NCBI RefSeq assembly: GCF_019175385.1 | Contig: NC_083344.1 | Span: 6,052,965-6,116,964 of the forward strand | DNA: 64,000 nt | Source of the DNA: Lycium barbarum | Lineage: Eukaryota; Streptophyta; Magnoliopsida; Solanales; Solanaceae | Direction: 5' to 3' | Part shown: one piece after another, positions 24,801 to 38,947 of the stretch | How positions within the stretch are numbered: the stretch's first letter is position 1 | How the letters are laid out: each line of letters begins with the position of its first letter | Translations under genes and position numbers: made by a program | The notes under the pieces: model-generated | What the model saw: the letters and a program-made list of their open reading frames with translations, nothing else | Told to the model about the DNA's origin: nothing | Database searches by the model: none

Positions 24801-27800
24801 TAATATTGATATAATCTTTTAATAATCATTTGCTACTCGATGGACATGCACGTGCATTTCACTTGCCAAGAAACTAGTTGAAAATATATTACCCATGATC
24901 TTCCTCGTGTTAATGTAGAAATATGATTTGTGAGGATTCTTGTAATCAATTTTAATAAGTTTGGGATTGTGGAATAGTTATTATTATAATCAGCATTGTC
25001 GTGATTCATTCGTTTTAATTTATGTATCTTATTTTTCTTTTTAAGTTGTTTGAAAAGAATGGCATACAAATTCCACACGCAACGTACCACCTATGGACCT
25101 CTCCAAAAGAAGAAGCAAACAACACGTAAATTTCGAAAGAAAATAACGGACTATATCCAACCATGCAACACCACGACAAGAATCCGTGATAAGATCTTAA
25201 AACAATTTCCATCCAGGACACAACGATGCCCATTTCCCAGAAAAATCGGGAATTAGACGACAATCAATGATGCCAATCCTTGATCATTAGTACAGTTAAT
25301 CAGCCCGCAACCCCAACATTGCTTCCACAAACCACACATAAATGTAACAAAAGCAAAGTACCCAAAAAAAAAAGGCAAGAAAAGAAAATACTTTACACAC
25401 TAGCACAATCAAATCAACGGAAACAAAGAAAAAGAAAAACGACAATACACTAAATGAAGGAAAAAATAGGAAAAACCCACCAAGTTAATATCTTGCAGAA
25501 CGAATCATCGGTAATAGCACAAACAATAAAAGAATCTACAGTCGTTGTGGTCGTAACCGGCATGTGTTGACCGCCTCGGCAATCTTCACTTTCCCTTTGT
25601 CCCTTTCCATACATAAAAATACAACAAAAATAACTCTTCCAAATCTCTATGTTCCCGCCCATTGATGCCCTTCTCCACGACCACAAGGCCAAGGTTTCAG
25701 CTGAGGCCGCGCACAGTCGCCCTTAAAAACAACACTCAGATGGTAAGCTAGGGCTACATAACTGTTACTCAAATTTTTTTTTAATAATATTGATATAATC
25801 TTGTTCTAATCATGTGCTACTCGATCGATCTGCACGCGCATTGCACATGCCGAGAAACTAGTTGAAAATATATTATCCACATTCTTCCTTGTCCAAATGT
25901 AGAAATATGATTAGTGAGGATTCACGTAATCCATTTCAATAGGTTTGGGATTGGGGCATAGTTATCGTTATTGTCAACATTGTTGTGATTCATTCATTTT
26001 AATATCTATGTCTTATTTTTCTTTTTAAGTTGCTTGAAAAGAATGTCATGCAGTTTCCGCACGCAATGTACCACCTATGGACCTCTCTACAACCAGAAGC
26101 AAACAACATGTGAATTTCGAATGCAAATAACGGACTATATCCAACCATGCAACGCCACGACAAGCATCCGTGATAAGAACTTAAAACAATTTCCATCCAG
26201 GATACAAGGATGCCCATTTCCCAAAACAATAGGGCATAAGACGACAATCAAGGACACCAATCCTTGATCATTACTATAGAAAATCAGCCTGCAACCCCAA
26301 CAATGCTTCCATAAACCACACATAAATGTAACAAAAGCAAAGTACCCAAAAAAAAAAAAGACAAGAAAAGAAAATACTTTAAACACCAGCACAATCAAAT
26401 CAACGGAAACAATGAAAATGAAAAAAGGCAATACAAGATCTTAAAACAATTTCCATCCAGGATACAACGATGCCCATTTCCCAGAAAAATCGGGAATAAG
26501 ACGACAATCAATGATGCCAATCATTGATCATTAGTACAGAAAATCAGCCCGCAACCCCAACATTGCTTCCAAAAACCACACATAAACGTAACAAAAGCAA
26601 AGCACAAAAAAAATGAAGACAAGAAAAGGAAATACTTTAAACTGCAGGCACAATCAAATCAACGGAAACAAAGAAAAAGAAAAAAGGCAATACAAGAAAT
26701 GAAGGAAAAAATAGGAAAAACCCACCAAGTTTATATCTTGCAGAACGAATCATCGGTAATAGCACAAACAATAAAAGAATCTACAGTCGTTGTGGCAGTA
26801 ACCGACATTTGCTGACCTCCTCGACAAACTTCACTTTCCCTTTGTCCCTGCCCATCCACAATAATACAAGAAAAATAACTCTTCCAAATCTCTAGTTGAA
26901 AATATATTACCCACGATCTTCCTCGTGTTGATGTAGAAATATGATTTTTGAGGATTCTTATAGTCAATTTTAACAAGTTTGGGATTGCGCAATAGTTATT
27001 ATTATTATTATCAGCATTGTCGTGATTCATTCGTTTTATTTTATGTATCTTGTTTTTCTTTTTAAGTTGTTTGAAAAGAATGTCATACAATTTCCACACG
27101 CAACGTACCACCTATGGACCTCTCCAAAAGAAGAAGCAAACAACACGTAAATTTCGAAAGAAAATAACGGACTATATCCAACCATGCAACACCACGACAA
27201 GAATCCGTGATAAGATCTTAAAACAATTTCCATTCAGGACACAACGATGCCCATTTCCCAGAAATATCGGGAATTAGACGACAATCAATGATGCCAATCC
27301 TTGATCATTAGTACAGTTAATCAACCCCAACCCCAACATTGCTTCCACAAACCACACATAAATGTAACAAAATCAAAGTACCCCAAAAAAAAAAGGCAAG
27401 AAAAGAAAATACTTTACACACCAGCATAATCAAATCAACGGAAACAAAGAAAAATAAAAAAATCAAAACAAGAAATGAAGGAAAAAATAGGAAAACCCAC
27501 TAAGTTAATACCTTGCAGAACGAATCATCAGTAATAACAGAAACAACAGAAGAATCTACAGTTGTTGTGGTCGTACCCGGCATGTGCTGACCGCCTCGGC
27601 AAACTTCACTTTCCCTTTGTCCCTTGCCATACATAAATATACAAGAAAGATAACTCTTCCAAATCTCTATGTTCCCACCCATTGATGCCCTTCTCCACGA
27701 CTACAAGGCCAAGGTTTCCAATGATGCCGTGCATAGTCGCCCTTAAAAACAATGCTCAGATGGTAAGCTAGGGCTATATACCTATTACTCAAACTTTTAT

Positions 27801-30800
27801 TTTAATAATATTGATATAATCTTTTAATAATCATTTGCTACTCGATGGACATGCACGTGCATTTCACTTGCCAAGAAACTAGTTGAAAATATATTACCCA
27901 TTATCTTCCTCGTGTTAATGTAGAAATATGATTTGTGAGGACTCTTGTAATCAATTTTAATTAGTTTGGGATTGTGGAATAGTTATTATTATAATCAGCA
28001 TTGTCGTGATTCATTCATTTTAATTTATGTATCTTATTTTTCTTTTTAAGTTGTTTGAAAAGAATGGCATACAATTTCCACACGCAACGTACCACCTATG
28101 GACCTCTCCAAAAGAAGAAGCAAACAACACGTAAATTTCGAAAGAAAATAACGGACTATATCCAACCATGCAACACCACGACAAGAATCCGTGATAAGAT
28201 CTTAAAACAATTTCCATCCAGGACACAACGATGCCCATTTCCCAGAAAAATCGAGAATTAGACGACAATCAATGATGCCAATCCTTGATCATTAGTACAG
28301 TTAATCAGCCCGCAACCCCAACATTGCTTCCACAAACCACACATAAATGTAACAAAAGCAAAGTACCCAAAAAAAAAAAGGCAAGAAAAGAAAATACTTT
28401 ACACACTAGCACAATCAAATCAACGGAAACAAAGAAAAAGAAAAACGGCAATACAAAAAATGAAGGAAAAAATAGGAAAAACCCACCAAGTTAATATCTT
28501 GCAGAACGAATCATCGGTAATAGCACAAACAATAAAAGAATCTACAGTCGTTGTGGTCGTAACCGGCATGTGTTGACCGCCTCGGCAATCTTCACTTTCC
28601 CTTTGTCCCTTTCCATTCATAAAAATACAACAAAAATAACTCTTCCAAATCTCTATGTTCCCGCCCATTGATGCCCTTCTCCACGACCACAAGGCCAAGG
28701 TTTCAGCTGAGGCCGCGCACAGTCGCCCTTAAAAACAACACTCAGATTGTAAGCTAGGGCTACATAACTGTTACTCAAACTTTTTTTTTAATAATATTGA
28801 TATAATCTTGTTCTAATCATGTGCTACTCGATCGACATGCACGCGCATTGCACATGCCGAGAAACTAGTTGAAAATATATTATCCACATTCTTCCTTGTC
28901 CAAATGTAGAAATATGATTAGTGAGGATTCACGTAATCCATTTCAATAGGTTTGGGATTGGGGCATAGTTATTGTTATTGTCAACATTGTTGTGATTCAT
29001 TCATTTTAATATATATGTCTTATTTTTCTTTTTAAGTTGCTTGAAAAGAATGTCATGCAGTTTCCGCACGCAATGTACCACCTATGGACCTCTCTACAAC
29101 CAGAAGCAAACAACATGTGAATTTCGAATGCAAATAACGGACTATATCCAACCATGCAACGCCACGACAAGCATCCGTGATAAGAACTTAAAACAATTTC
29201 CATCCAGGATACAAGGATGCCCATTTCCCAAAACAATGGGGCATAAGACGACAATCAAGGACACCAATCCTTGATCATTACTATAGAAAATCAGCCTGCA
29301 ACCCCAACAATGCTTCCATAAACCACACATAAATGTAACAAAAGCAAAGTACCCAAAAAAAAAAGACAAGAAAAGAAAATACTTTAAACACCAGCACAAT
29401 CAAATCAAAGGAAACAATGAAAATGAAAAAAGGCAATACAAGATCTTAAAACAATTTCCATCCAGGATACAACGATGCCCATTTCCCAGAAAAATCGGGA
29501 ATAAGACGACAATCAATGATGCCAATCATTGATCATTAGTACAGAAAATCAGCCCGCAACCCCAACATTGCTTCCAAAACCACACATAAACGTAACAAAA
29601 GCAAAGCACAAAAAAAATGAAGACAAGAAAAGGAAATACTTTAAACTGCAGGCACAATCAAATCAACGGAAACAAAGAAAAAGAAAAAAGGCAATACAAG
29701 AAATGAAGGAAAAAATAGGAAAAACCCACCAAGTTTATATCTTGCAGAACGAATCATCGGTAATAGCACAAACAATAAAAGAATCTACAGTCGTTGTGGT
29801 AGTAACCGACATTTGCTGACCTCCTCGACAAACTTCACTTTCCCTTTGTCCCTGCCCATCCACAATAATACAAGAAAAATAACTCTTCCAAATCTCTAGT
29901 TGAAAATATATTACCCACGATCTTCCTCGTGTTGATGTAGAAATATGATTTTTGAGGATTCTTGTAGTCAATTTTAACAAGTTTGGGATTGCGCAATAGT
30001 TATTATTATTATTATCAGCATTGTCGTGATTCATTCGTTTTAATTTATGTATCTTATTTTTCTTTTTAAGTTGTTTGAAAAGAATGTCATACAATTTCCA
30101 CACGCAACGTACCACCTATGGACCTCTCCAAAAGAAGAAGCAAACAACACGTAAATTTCGAAAGAAAATAACGGACTATATCCAACCATGCAACACCACG
30201 ACAAGAATCCGTGATAAGATCTTAAAACAATTTCCATTCAGGACACAACGATGCCCATTTCCCAGAAATATCGGGAATTAGACGACAATCAATGATGCCG
30301 ATCCTTGATCATTAGTACAGTTAATCAGCCCCCAACCCCAACATTGCTTCCACAAACCACACATAAATGTAACAAAATCAAAGTACCCCAAAAAAAAAAG
30401 GCAAGAAAAGAAAATACTTTACACACCAGCATAATCAAATCAACGGAAACAAAGAAAAAGAAAAAAATCAAAACAAGAAATGAAGGAAAAAATAGGAAAA
30501 CCCACTAAGTTAATACCTTGCAGAACGAATCATCAGTAATAACAGAAACAACAGAAGAATCTACAGTTGTTGTGGTCGTAAACGGCATGTGCTGACCGCC
30601 TCGGCAAACTTCACTTTCCCTTTGTCCCTTGCCATACATAAATATACAAGAAAAATAACTCTTCCAAATCTCTATGTTCCCACCCATTGATGCCCTTCTC
30701 CACGACTACAAGGCCAAGGTTTCCGATGATGCCGTGCATAGTCGCCCTTAAAAACAATGCTCAGATGGTAAGCTAGGGCTATATACCTATTACTCAAACT

Positions 30801-30887
30801 TTTATTTTAATAAAATTGATATAATCTTGTAGTAATCATTTTCTACTCGATGGACATACACGTGCATTTTACGTGTCGAGAAACTAG
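21839..30887 (+). repeat. Higher-order repeat block (about 3.0-kb, three-monomer period)
   Basis: Rearranged units end at 23886, 26895 and 29899, which gives periods of 3,009 and 3,004 bp. Between them are two ordinary units each time (ends 24877 and 25861, then 27882 and 28868). The earliest cycle is shorter (21838 to 23886, 2,048 bp) and lacks one unit. The unit ending at 22852 is 1,014 bp because TCTATGTTCCCGCCCATTGA... is tandemly duplicated (about 28 bp, near 22615-22670). Confidence 0.85.
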
Positions 30888-30986
30888 TTGAAAATATATT
30901 ACCCACGTTCTTCCTTGTGTCAATGAAGAAATATGATTTGTGAGGATTCTTGTAATCAGTTTTAATAAGTTTGGGATTGCGGAATA

Positions 30987-31046
<60 letters not shown>

Positions 31047-32822
31047 GTTGTTGTGATTCATTCGTTTTAATTTATGTATCTTATTTTTCTTTTTAAGTTG
31101 TTTGAAAAGAATGTCATGAAATTTCCACACGCAACGTACAACCTATGGTGAATTTCCAATGCAAATAACGGACTATATCCAACCATGCAATGCCACGACA
31201 AGTTAGCATCCGTGATAAGATCTTAAAACAATTTCCATCCAGGATGCCCATTTTCCAGAAAAATCAAGAAGAAGACGACAATCAAGGACACCAATCCTTG
31301 ATCATTACTACAGAAAATCAGCCTGCAACCCAAACAATCCTTTCAAAAACCACACATAAAGATAACAACAGCAAAGTGCCCCCCCCCCAAAAAAAAAAAA
31401 AGACAAGACAAAGAAATACTTTAAACTGTAAGAACAATCAAACCAATGGAAACGAAATGAAGGAAAAAATAGAAAAAACCCACCAAGTTAATGTCTTGCA
31501 GAACGAATCATCGGTAATTGCGCAAACAAGAGAAGAATCTACAGTCGTTGTGGTCGTACCCGGCATGTGCTGATCACCACGACAAAATTCACTTTCCCTT
31601 TGTCCCTGCCCATACATAAAAATACAAGAAAAATAACTCTTCAAAATCTCTATGTTCCCACCAATTCACGCGCTTCTCCACGACCACACGACTAAGGTTT
31701 CCAATGTGGCCGCACGCAGTTCCCATAAAAATTCAGATGGTAAGCTAGGGATATATAACTATTACTCAAATTTTTATTTTAATAATATTGATATAGTCTA
31801 GCACTAATCATGTGCTACTCGATCGACGTACCCGTGCATTGCACGTGCCGAGAAACAAGTCAAAAATATATTATCCATGTTCTTCCTTGTGTTAATGTAG
31901 AAATATGGTTAGTGAGGATTCATGTAATCAATTTCAATAAGTTAGGGATTGCGGCATAGTTATTGTTATTATCAACATTGTCATGATTCATTCGTTTTAA
32001 TTTATGTGTCTTATTTTTCTTTTTTTTTTGTTTTAAAAAATTGTCATGCAATGTACCACCTATGGACCAATCCAAAAAAAAGAAGCAAACAACATGTGAA
32101 TTTCTAATGCAACTAACGGACTATATCCAACCATGCAAGGCCACGACAAGCATCCGTGATAAGATTTTAAAACAATTTCAATTCAGGATACAAGGATGCC
32201 CATTTATCAGAAAAATCAGGCATAAGACGACTATCAAGGGCACCAATCCTTGATCATTACTATAGAAAATCAGCTTGCAACCCCAACAATGCTTCCAAAA
32301 CCACACATAAACGTAAAAAAAAAAAAAAGCAAAGTACCAAAAAAAAGACAAGAAAAGGAAATACTTTACACGGCAGGCAGAATCAAATCAACGGAAACAA
32401 AGAAAAAAAAAGCAATACAAGAAATGAAGGAAAAACCCACCAAGTTAATACCTTGCAGAACGAATCATCGGTAATAACAGAAACCACAGAAGAATCTACA
32501 ATTGTTGTGGTTGTAATCGGCATGTGCTGACTGCCTCGGCAAACATCACTTTCGCTTTGTCCCTTCCCATACATAAAAATATAAGAAAAATAACTCTTTC
32601 AAATCTCTATGTTCCCACCCAGTCACGCCCTTATCCATGACCAAAAGGCCATGGTTTCCGGTGAGGCCGCGCATAGTCTCCCTTAAAAACAACGCTCAGA
32701 TGGTAAGCTAGGGCTATATAACTATTACTCAAACTTTTGTTTTAATAATATTGATATAATCATGCACTAATCATTTGCAACTTGATGGACACACACGTGC
32801 ATTTAACATGCCGAGAAACTAG
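30888..32822 (+). repeat. Two divergent B-type monomers
   Basis: Units end at 31849 (962 bp) and 32822 (973 bp). The first carries the long (TTA)n expansion and a 10-C run near 31380, and lacks part of the ACCACCTATGGACCTCTCC segment. The second has a T-run in place of the usual TTTTTAAGTTG near 32020. The terminus at 31849 reads CAAG instead of CTAG. Confidence 0.75.
30988..31046. repeat. (TTA)n microsatellite expansion in one monomer
   Basis: About 59 bp, close to 20 trinucleotide units, at the position where other monomers carry three to six TTA or TTG units. Confidence 0.9.
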
Positions 32823-34247
32823 TTGAAAATATATTACCCACGTTCTTCCTTGTGTTAATGTAGAAAAATGATTAGTGAGGATTCAAGTTATCAATTTTAA
32901 TAAGTTTGGTATTGAGGAATAGTTATTGTTATTATCAACATTGTCGTGATTCATTCGTTTTAATTTCTGTGTCTTATTTTTCTTTTTAAGTTGTTTGAAA
33001 AGAATGTCATGCAGTTTCCACACGCAACGTACCACCTATGTACCTCTCCAAAACTAGAAGCAAACAACACCTGAATTTTGAATGCAAATAACGGACTATA
33101 TCCAACCATGCGACGCCACGACAAGCATCCATGATAAGATCTTAAAACAATTTCCATCCAGGATATAACGATGCCCATTTCCCAGAAAAATCGGGAATAA
33201 GACAACAATCAAGGATGCCAATCCTTGATCATCAGTATAGAAAATCAGCCCGCAACCCCAACATTGCTTCCAAAAACCACACATAAACGTAACAAAAGCA
33301 AAGCACCAAAAAAACGAAGACAAGAAAAGGAAATACTTTAAACTGCAGTCACAATCAAATCAACAGAAACAAAGAAAAACAAAAAATGCAATACAAGAAA
33401 TGAAGGAAAAAATAGGAAAAACCCACCAAGTTAATATCTTGCAGAACGAATCATCGGTAATAGTAAAAACAAGAAAAGAATCTACAGTCGTTGTGGTCTT
33501 AACCGGCATGTGCTGACCGCCTCGACAAACTTCACTTTCCCTTTGTCCCATTCCATACATAAAAATAAAAGAAAAATAACTCTTCCAAATCTCTATGTTC
33601 CCGCTCATTGATGCCCTTCTCCACGACCCCAAGGCCAAGGTTTCAGATGAGGCCGTGCACAGTCGCCCTTAAAACAGCGCTCAGATGGTAAGCTAGCGCT
33701 ATATAACTATTACTCAAACTTTTATTTTAATAATATTGATATAATCTTGTACTAATCATTTGCTACTCGATGGACATACACGTGCATTTTACGTGCCCAG
33801 AAACTAGTTGAAAATATATTACCCACGATCTTCCTCGTGTTAATGTAGAAATATGATTTTTGAGGATTCTTGTAATCAATTTTAATAAGTTTGGGATTGC
33901 GGAATGGTTATTATTATTATCAGCACTGTCGTGATTCATTCGTTTTAATTTATGTATCTTATTTTTCTTTTTAAGTTGTTTGAAAAGAATGTCATGCAAT
34001 TTCCACACGCTACGTACCACCTATGGACCTCTCCAAAAGCAGAAGCAATCAACACGTAAATTTCGAATGCAAATAACGGACTATATCCAACCATGCGACA
34101 CCACGACAAGAATCCATGATAAGAACTTAAAACAATTTCCATCCAGGATAAAACGATGCCCATTTCCCAGAAAAATCGGGAATAAGACGACAATCAATGA
34201 TGCCAATCCTTGATCATTAGTACAGAAAATCAGCCCGCAACCCCAAC
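32122..34247 (+). repeat. Left copy of a 2.1-kb near-identical duplication
   Basis: Matches 34965-37090 at a constant offset of 2,843 bp with only a handful of visible differences (for example ATTCAGG/ATCCAGG, CGGCAGG/CGGTAGG and GCACTGTCG/GCATTGTCG). It covers two whole monomers and parts of their neighbours. Confidence 0.85.
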
Positions 34248-34964
34248 AATGCTTCCATAAACCACACATAAATGTAACAAAAGCAAAGTACCCCAAAAAA
34301 AAAGACAAGAAAAGAAAATACTTTAAACACCAGCACAATCAAATCAACGGAAACAATGAAAATGAAAAAAGGCAATACAAGATCTTAAAACAATTTCCAT
34401 CCAGGATACAACGATGCCCATTTCCCAGAAAAATCGGGAATAAGACGACAATCAATGATGCCAATCCTTGATCATTAGTACAGTTAATCAGCCCCCAACC
34501 CCAACATTGCTTCCACAAACCACACATAAATGTAACAAAATCAAAGTACCCCAAAAAAAAAGGCAAGAAAAGAAAATACTTTACACACCAGCATAATCAA
34601 ATCAACGGAAACAAAGAAAAAGAAAAAAATCAAAACAAGAAATGAAGGAAAAAATAGGAAAACCCACTAAGTTAATACCTTGCAGAACGAATCATCAGTA
34701 ATAACAGAAACAACAGAAGAATCTACAGTTGTTGTGGTCGTAAACGGCATGTGCTGACCGCCTCGGCAAACTTCACTTTCCCTTTGTCCCTTGCCATACA
34801 TAAATATACAAGAAAAATAACTCTTCCAAATCTCTATGTTCCCACCCATTGATGCCCTTCTCCACGACTACAAGGCCAAGGTTTCCGATGATGCCGTGCA
34901 TAGTCGCCCTTAAAAACAATGCTCAGATGGTAAGCTAGGGCTATATACCTATTACTCAAACTTT
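34248..34964 (+). repeat. Mosaic patch resembling 29.3-30.8 kb
   Basis: From 34248 the sequence switches to the variant with TTCCATAAACC and CAATGAAAATG found near 29306-29450. It then follows the 30.3-30.8 kb unit (30505-30687 matches 34667-34849, offset 4,162). At 34964 it breaks off within CAAACTTTTAT and joins the right duplication copy in mid-unit. Confidence 0.75.
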
Positions 34965-37090
34965 TATATCCAACCATGCAAGGCCACGACAAGCATCCGT
35001 GATAAGATTTTAAAACAATTTCAATCCAGGATACAAGGATGCCCATTTATCAGAAAAATCAGGCATAAGACGACTATCAAGGGCACCAATCCTTGATCAT
35101 TACTATAGAAAATCAGCTTGCAACCCCAACAATGCTTCCAAAACCACACATAAACGTAAAAAAAAAAAAAAGCAAAGTACCAAAAAAAAGACAAGAAAAG
35201 GAAATACTTTACACGGTAGGCAGAATCAAATCAACGGAAACAAAGAAAAAAAAAGCAATACAAGAAATGAAGGAAAAACCCACCAAGTTAATACCTTGCA
35301 GAACGAATCATCGGTAATAACAGAAACCACAGAAGAATCTACAATTGTTGTGGTTGTAATCGGCATGTGCTGACTGCCTCGGCAAACATCACTTTCGCTT
35401 TGTCCCTTCCCATACATAAAAATATAAGAAAAATAACTCTTTCAAATCTCTATGTTCCCACCCAGTCACGCCCTTATCCATGACCAAAAGGCCATGGTTT
35501 CCGGTGAGGCCGCGCATAGTCTCCCTTAAAAACAACGCTCAGATGGTAAGCTAGGGCTATATAACTATTACTCAAACTTTTGTTTTAATAATATTGATAT
35601 AATCATGCACTAATCATTTGCAACTTGATGGACACACACGTGCATTTAACATGCCGAGAAACTAGTTGAAAATATATTACCCACGTTCTTCCTTGTGTTA
35701 ATGTAGAAAAATGATTAGTGAGGATTCAAGTTATCAATTTTAATAAGTTTGGTATTGAGGAATAGTTATTGTTATTATCAACATTGTCGTGATTCATTCG
35801 TTTTAATTTCTGTGTCTTATTTTTCTTTTTAAGTTGTTTGAAAAGAATGTCATGCAGTTTCCACACGCAACGTACCACCTATGTACCTCTCCAAAACTAG
35901 AAGCAAACAACACCTGAATTTTGAATGCAAATAACGGACTATATCCAACCATGCGACGCCACGACAAGCATCCATGATAAGATCTTAAAACAATTTCCAT
36001 CCAGGATATAACGATGCCCATTTCCCAGAAAAATCGGGAATAAGACAACAATCAAGGATGCCAATCCTTGATCATCAGTATAGAAAATCAGCCCGCAACC
36101 CCAACATTGCTTCCAAAAACCACACATAAACGTAACAAAAGCAAAGCACCAAAAAAACGAAGACAAGAAAAGGAAATACTTTAAACTGCAGTCACAATCA
36201 AATCAACAGAAACAAAGAAAAACAAAAAATGCAATACAAGAAATGAAGGAAAAAATAGGAAAAACCCACCAAGTTAATATCTTGCAGAACGAATCATCGG
36301 TAATAGTAAAAACAAGAAAAGAATCTACAGTCGTTGTGGTCTTAACCGGCATGTGCTGACCGCCTCGACAAACTTCACTTTCCCTTTGTCCCATTCCATA
36401 CATAAAAATAAAAGAAAAATAACTCTTCCAAATCTCTATGTTCCCGCTCATTGATGCCCTTCTCCACGACCCCAAGGCCAAGGTTTCAGATGAGGCCGTG
36501 CACAGTCGCCCTTAAAACAGCGCTCAGATGGTAAGCTAGCGCTATATAACTATTACTCAAACTTTTATTTTAATAATATTGATATAATCTTGTACTAATC
36601 ATTTGCTACTCGATGGACATACACGTGCATTTTACGTGCCCAGAAACTAGTTGAAAATATATTACCCACGATCTTCCTCGTGTTAATGTAGAAATATGAT
36701 TTTTGAGGATTCTTGTAATCAATTTTAATAAGTTTGGGATTGCGGAATGGTTATTATTATTATCAGCATTGTCGTGATTCATTCGTTTTAATTTATGTAT
36801 CTTATTTTTCTTTTTAAGTTGTTTGAAAAGAATGTCATGCAATTTCCACACGCTACGTACCACCTATGGACCTCTCCAAAAGCAGAAGCAATCAACACGT
36901 AAATTTCGAATGCAAATAACGGACTATATCCAACCATGCGACACCACGACAAGAATCCATGATAAGAACTTAAAACAATTTCCATCCAGGATAAAACGAT
37001 GCCCATTTCCCAGAAAAATCGGGAATAAGACGACAATCAATGATGCCAATCCTTGATCATTAGTACAGAAAATCAGCCCGCAACCCCAAC
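34965..37090 (+). repeat. Right copy of the 2.1-kb duplication
   Basis: Partner of 32122-34247. It diverges again at 37091, where the left copy has CAATGCTTCCATAAA and this copy has CATTGCTTCCAAAAA. Confidence 0.85.
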
Positions 37091-38107
37091 ATTGCTTCCA
37101 AAAACCACACATAAACGTAACAAAAGCAAAGCACCAAAAAAAATGAAGACAAGAAAAGGAAATACTTTAAACTGCAGGCACAATCAAATCAACGGAAACA
37201 AAGAAAAAGAAAAAAGGCAATACAAGAAATGAAGGGAAAAATAGGAAAAACCCACCAAGTTTATATCTTGCAGAACGAATCATCGGTAATAACACAAACA
37301 ATAAAAGAATCTACAGTCGTTGTGGTCGTAACTGGCATTTGCTGACCTCCTCGACAAACTTCACTTTCCCTTTGTCCCTTCCCATCCACAATAATACAAG
37401 AAAAATAACTCTTCCAAATCTCTATGTTCCCACCCATTGATGCCCTTCTCCACGACCACAAGGCCAAGGTTTCAGATGAGGCCGCGCACAGTCGCCCTTA
37501 AAAACAACGCTCAGATGGTAAGCTAGCGCTATATAACTATTACTCAAACTTTTATTTTAATAATATTGATATAATCTTGTACTAATCATTTGCTACTCGA
37601 TGGACATATACGTGCATTTCACGTGCCGAGAAACTAGTTGAAAATATATTACCCATGTTCTTCCTTGTGTTAATTTAGAAATATGATTAGTAAGGATTCA
37701 TGTATCCGATTTCCATAAGTTTGGGATAGCGGCGCAGGTATTGTTATTATAAACTTTTTCGTGATTCATTTGTTTTAATTTATGTGTCTTATTTTCCTGT
37801 TTAAGTTGTTTAAGTAAAGAATTTCATGTTCGATATTTAGTAAAATTTTAATTGCAATATTTTTTCATTTTATCTAATTACCTTATAAATGGCATGGTTA
37901 ATATTAATAGATTCGAGGCGCAATATGATTATATTATTAAAATCCCTAATCTAAGATCATAATTTTCTCCCTTTCCTTGTTTCCTTGGCTTTAGACCTAT
38001 CGCTCATTCTTAGTCATTTTTTCTATCTTGAATAACCCCATTTTCCGTCTAGAAAGAAGCCATTTTTAAGCAGATGGAAGTAAGAATGTTTTCAGAGAAA
38101 AAAATGA

Positions 38108-38365
38108 AATACCATCTCCTCCTGGATTTCCCTGACCTTTGGCCAAAATTTCACCTACAGGTAGTATCAATGATCCTTTAGTCATGCATGATCATAATCA
38201 GAGCAAAGGTGAAAGGGCTCACTTTCCTGTTAAGAGGCGCTGTTCAAGAAAAAGAGCTCGTCCAAGTCTCTATGTTCCTACTCATTCGCGCTCTTATCCA
38301 CGAGCACTCGCCCAATGTTTACGATGCGGCAGCCCGTGGTCGCCCTCGAAAAAAACTCTCATATG
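38108..38365 (+). pseudogene. A-type exon fragment, copy 4
   Basis: Encodes the ISPTGSINDPLVMHDHNQ segment followed by SKGERAHFPVKRRCSRKRA. It ends at ATG/GTAAG (38363-38365 and 38366 onward). The frame is open from the Pro-Pro-Gly-Phe-type start to about 38367 but is shifted towards the end relative to copy 5. It is one of the two best-kept copies. The family is unrecognised. Confidence 0.55.
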
Positions 38366-38947
38366 GTAAGCTAAGGCTATATAACTATTACTTAAACCTT
38401 TTTTCTTTAAATAACATTGATATCATTTTGCACTAATAATGTGCTACTCGATCGAAATACACGTGTAATGCATGCGCCGAGAAACTAGTTGAAAATATAT
38501 TACCCACATTCTTCCTTGTATTAATGTAGAAATATGATTAGTGAAGATTCATGTAATCAATTTCAATAAGTTTGGGATTGAGGCATAGTTATTGTTATTA
38601 TCAACATTGTCGTGATTCATTCGTTTTAATTTATGTGTCTCGTTTTTCTTTTTAAGTTGTTTGAAAAGAATGTCATGTTCGATATTTAGTAAAATTAATT
38701 ACAATATTTTCTTCATTTTATATGCTTACGTTATAAATGACATGGTTAATATGACGAGATTCGAGACGCAATTTGATATATTAATATAATCCCTAATTTA
38801 AGATCATATTTTCCCCCCTTTTCTTGTTTCCTTTGCTTTAGAGTTACCACTCATTCTCAGTCATTTTTGTTTCTTGAATCACCATATTTTTCGTCCAGAA
38901 AGAAGCCATTTGTTAAGCAGAGGGAAGAATGTTGTGAGAGAAAAATG

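Noticed and set aside
31380..31402. C-run and A-run as a functional element
   Set aside because: A simple homopolymer pair at a position where all units have an A-rich tract. Slippage or sequencing error is sufficient.
13924..37640. Dozens of 60-220-codon frames on both strands in the array, including Lys-rich and Asn-rich peptides
   Set aside because: They recur in register with the repeat, often overlap on opposite strands, and change length with each indel. The Asn run follows the TTA microsatellite. They are by-products of the unit, not separate genes.
13924..37640. CRISPR-like regularity of the repeats
   Set aside because: Units are about 1 kb and similar over their full length, with no short repeat and unique spacer pattern. 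The context is a plant nuclear genome.
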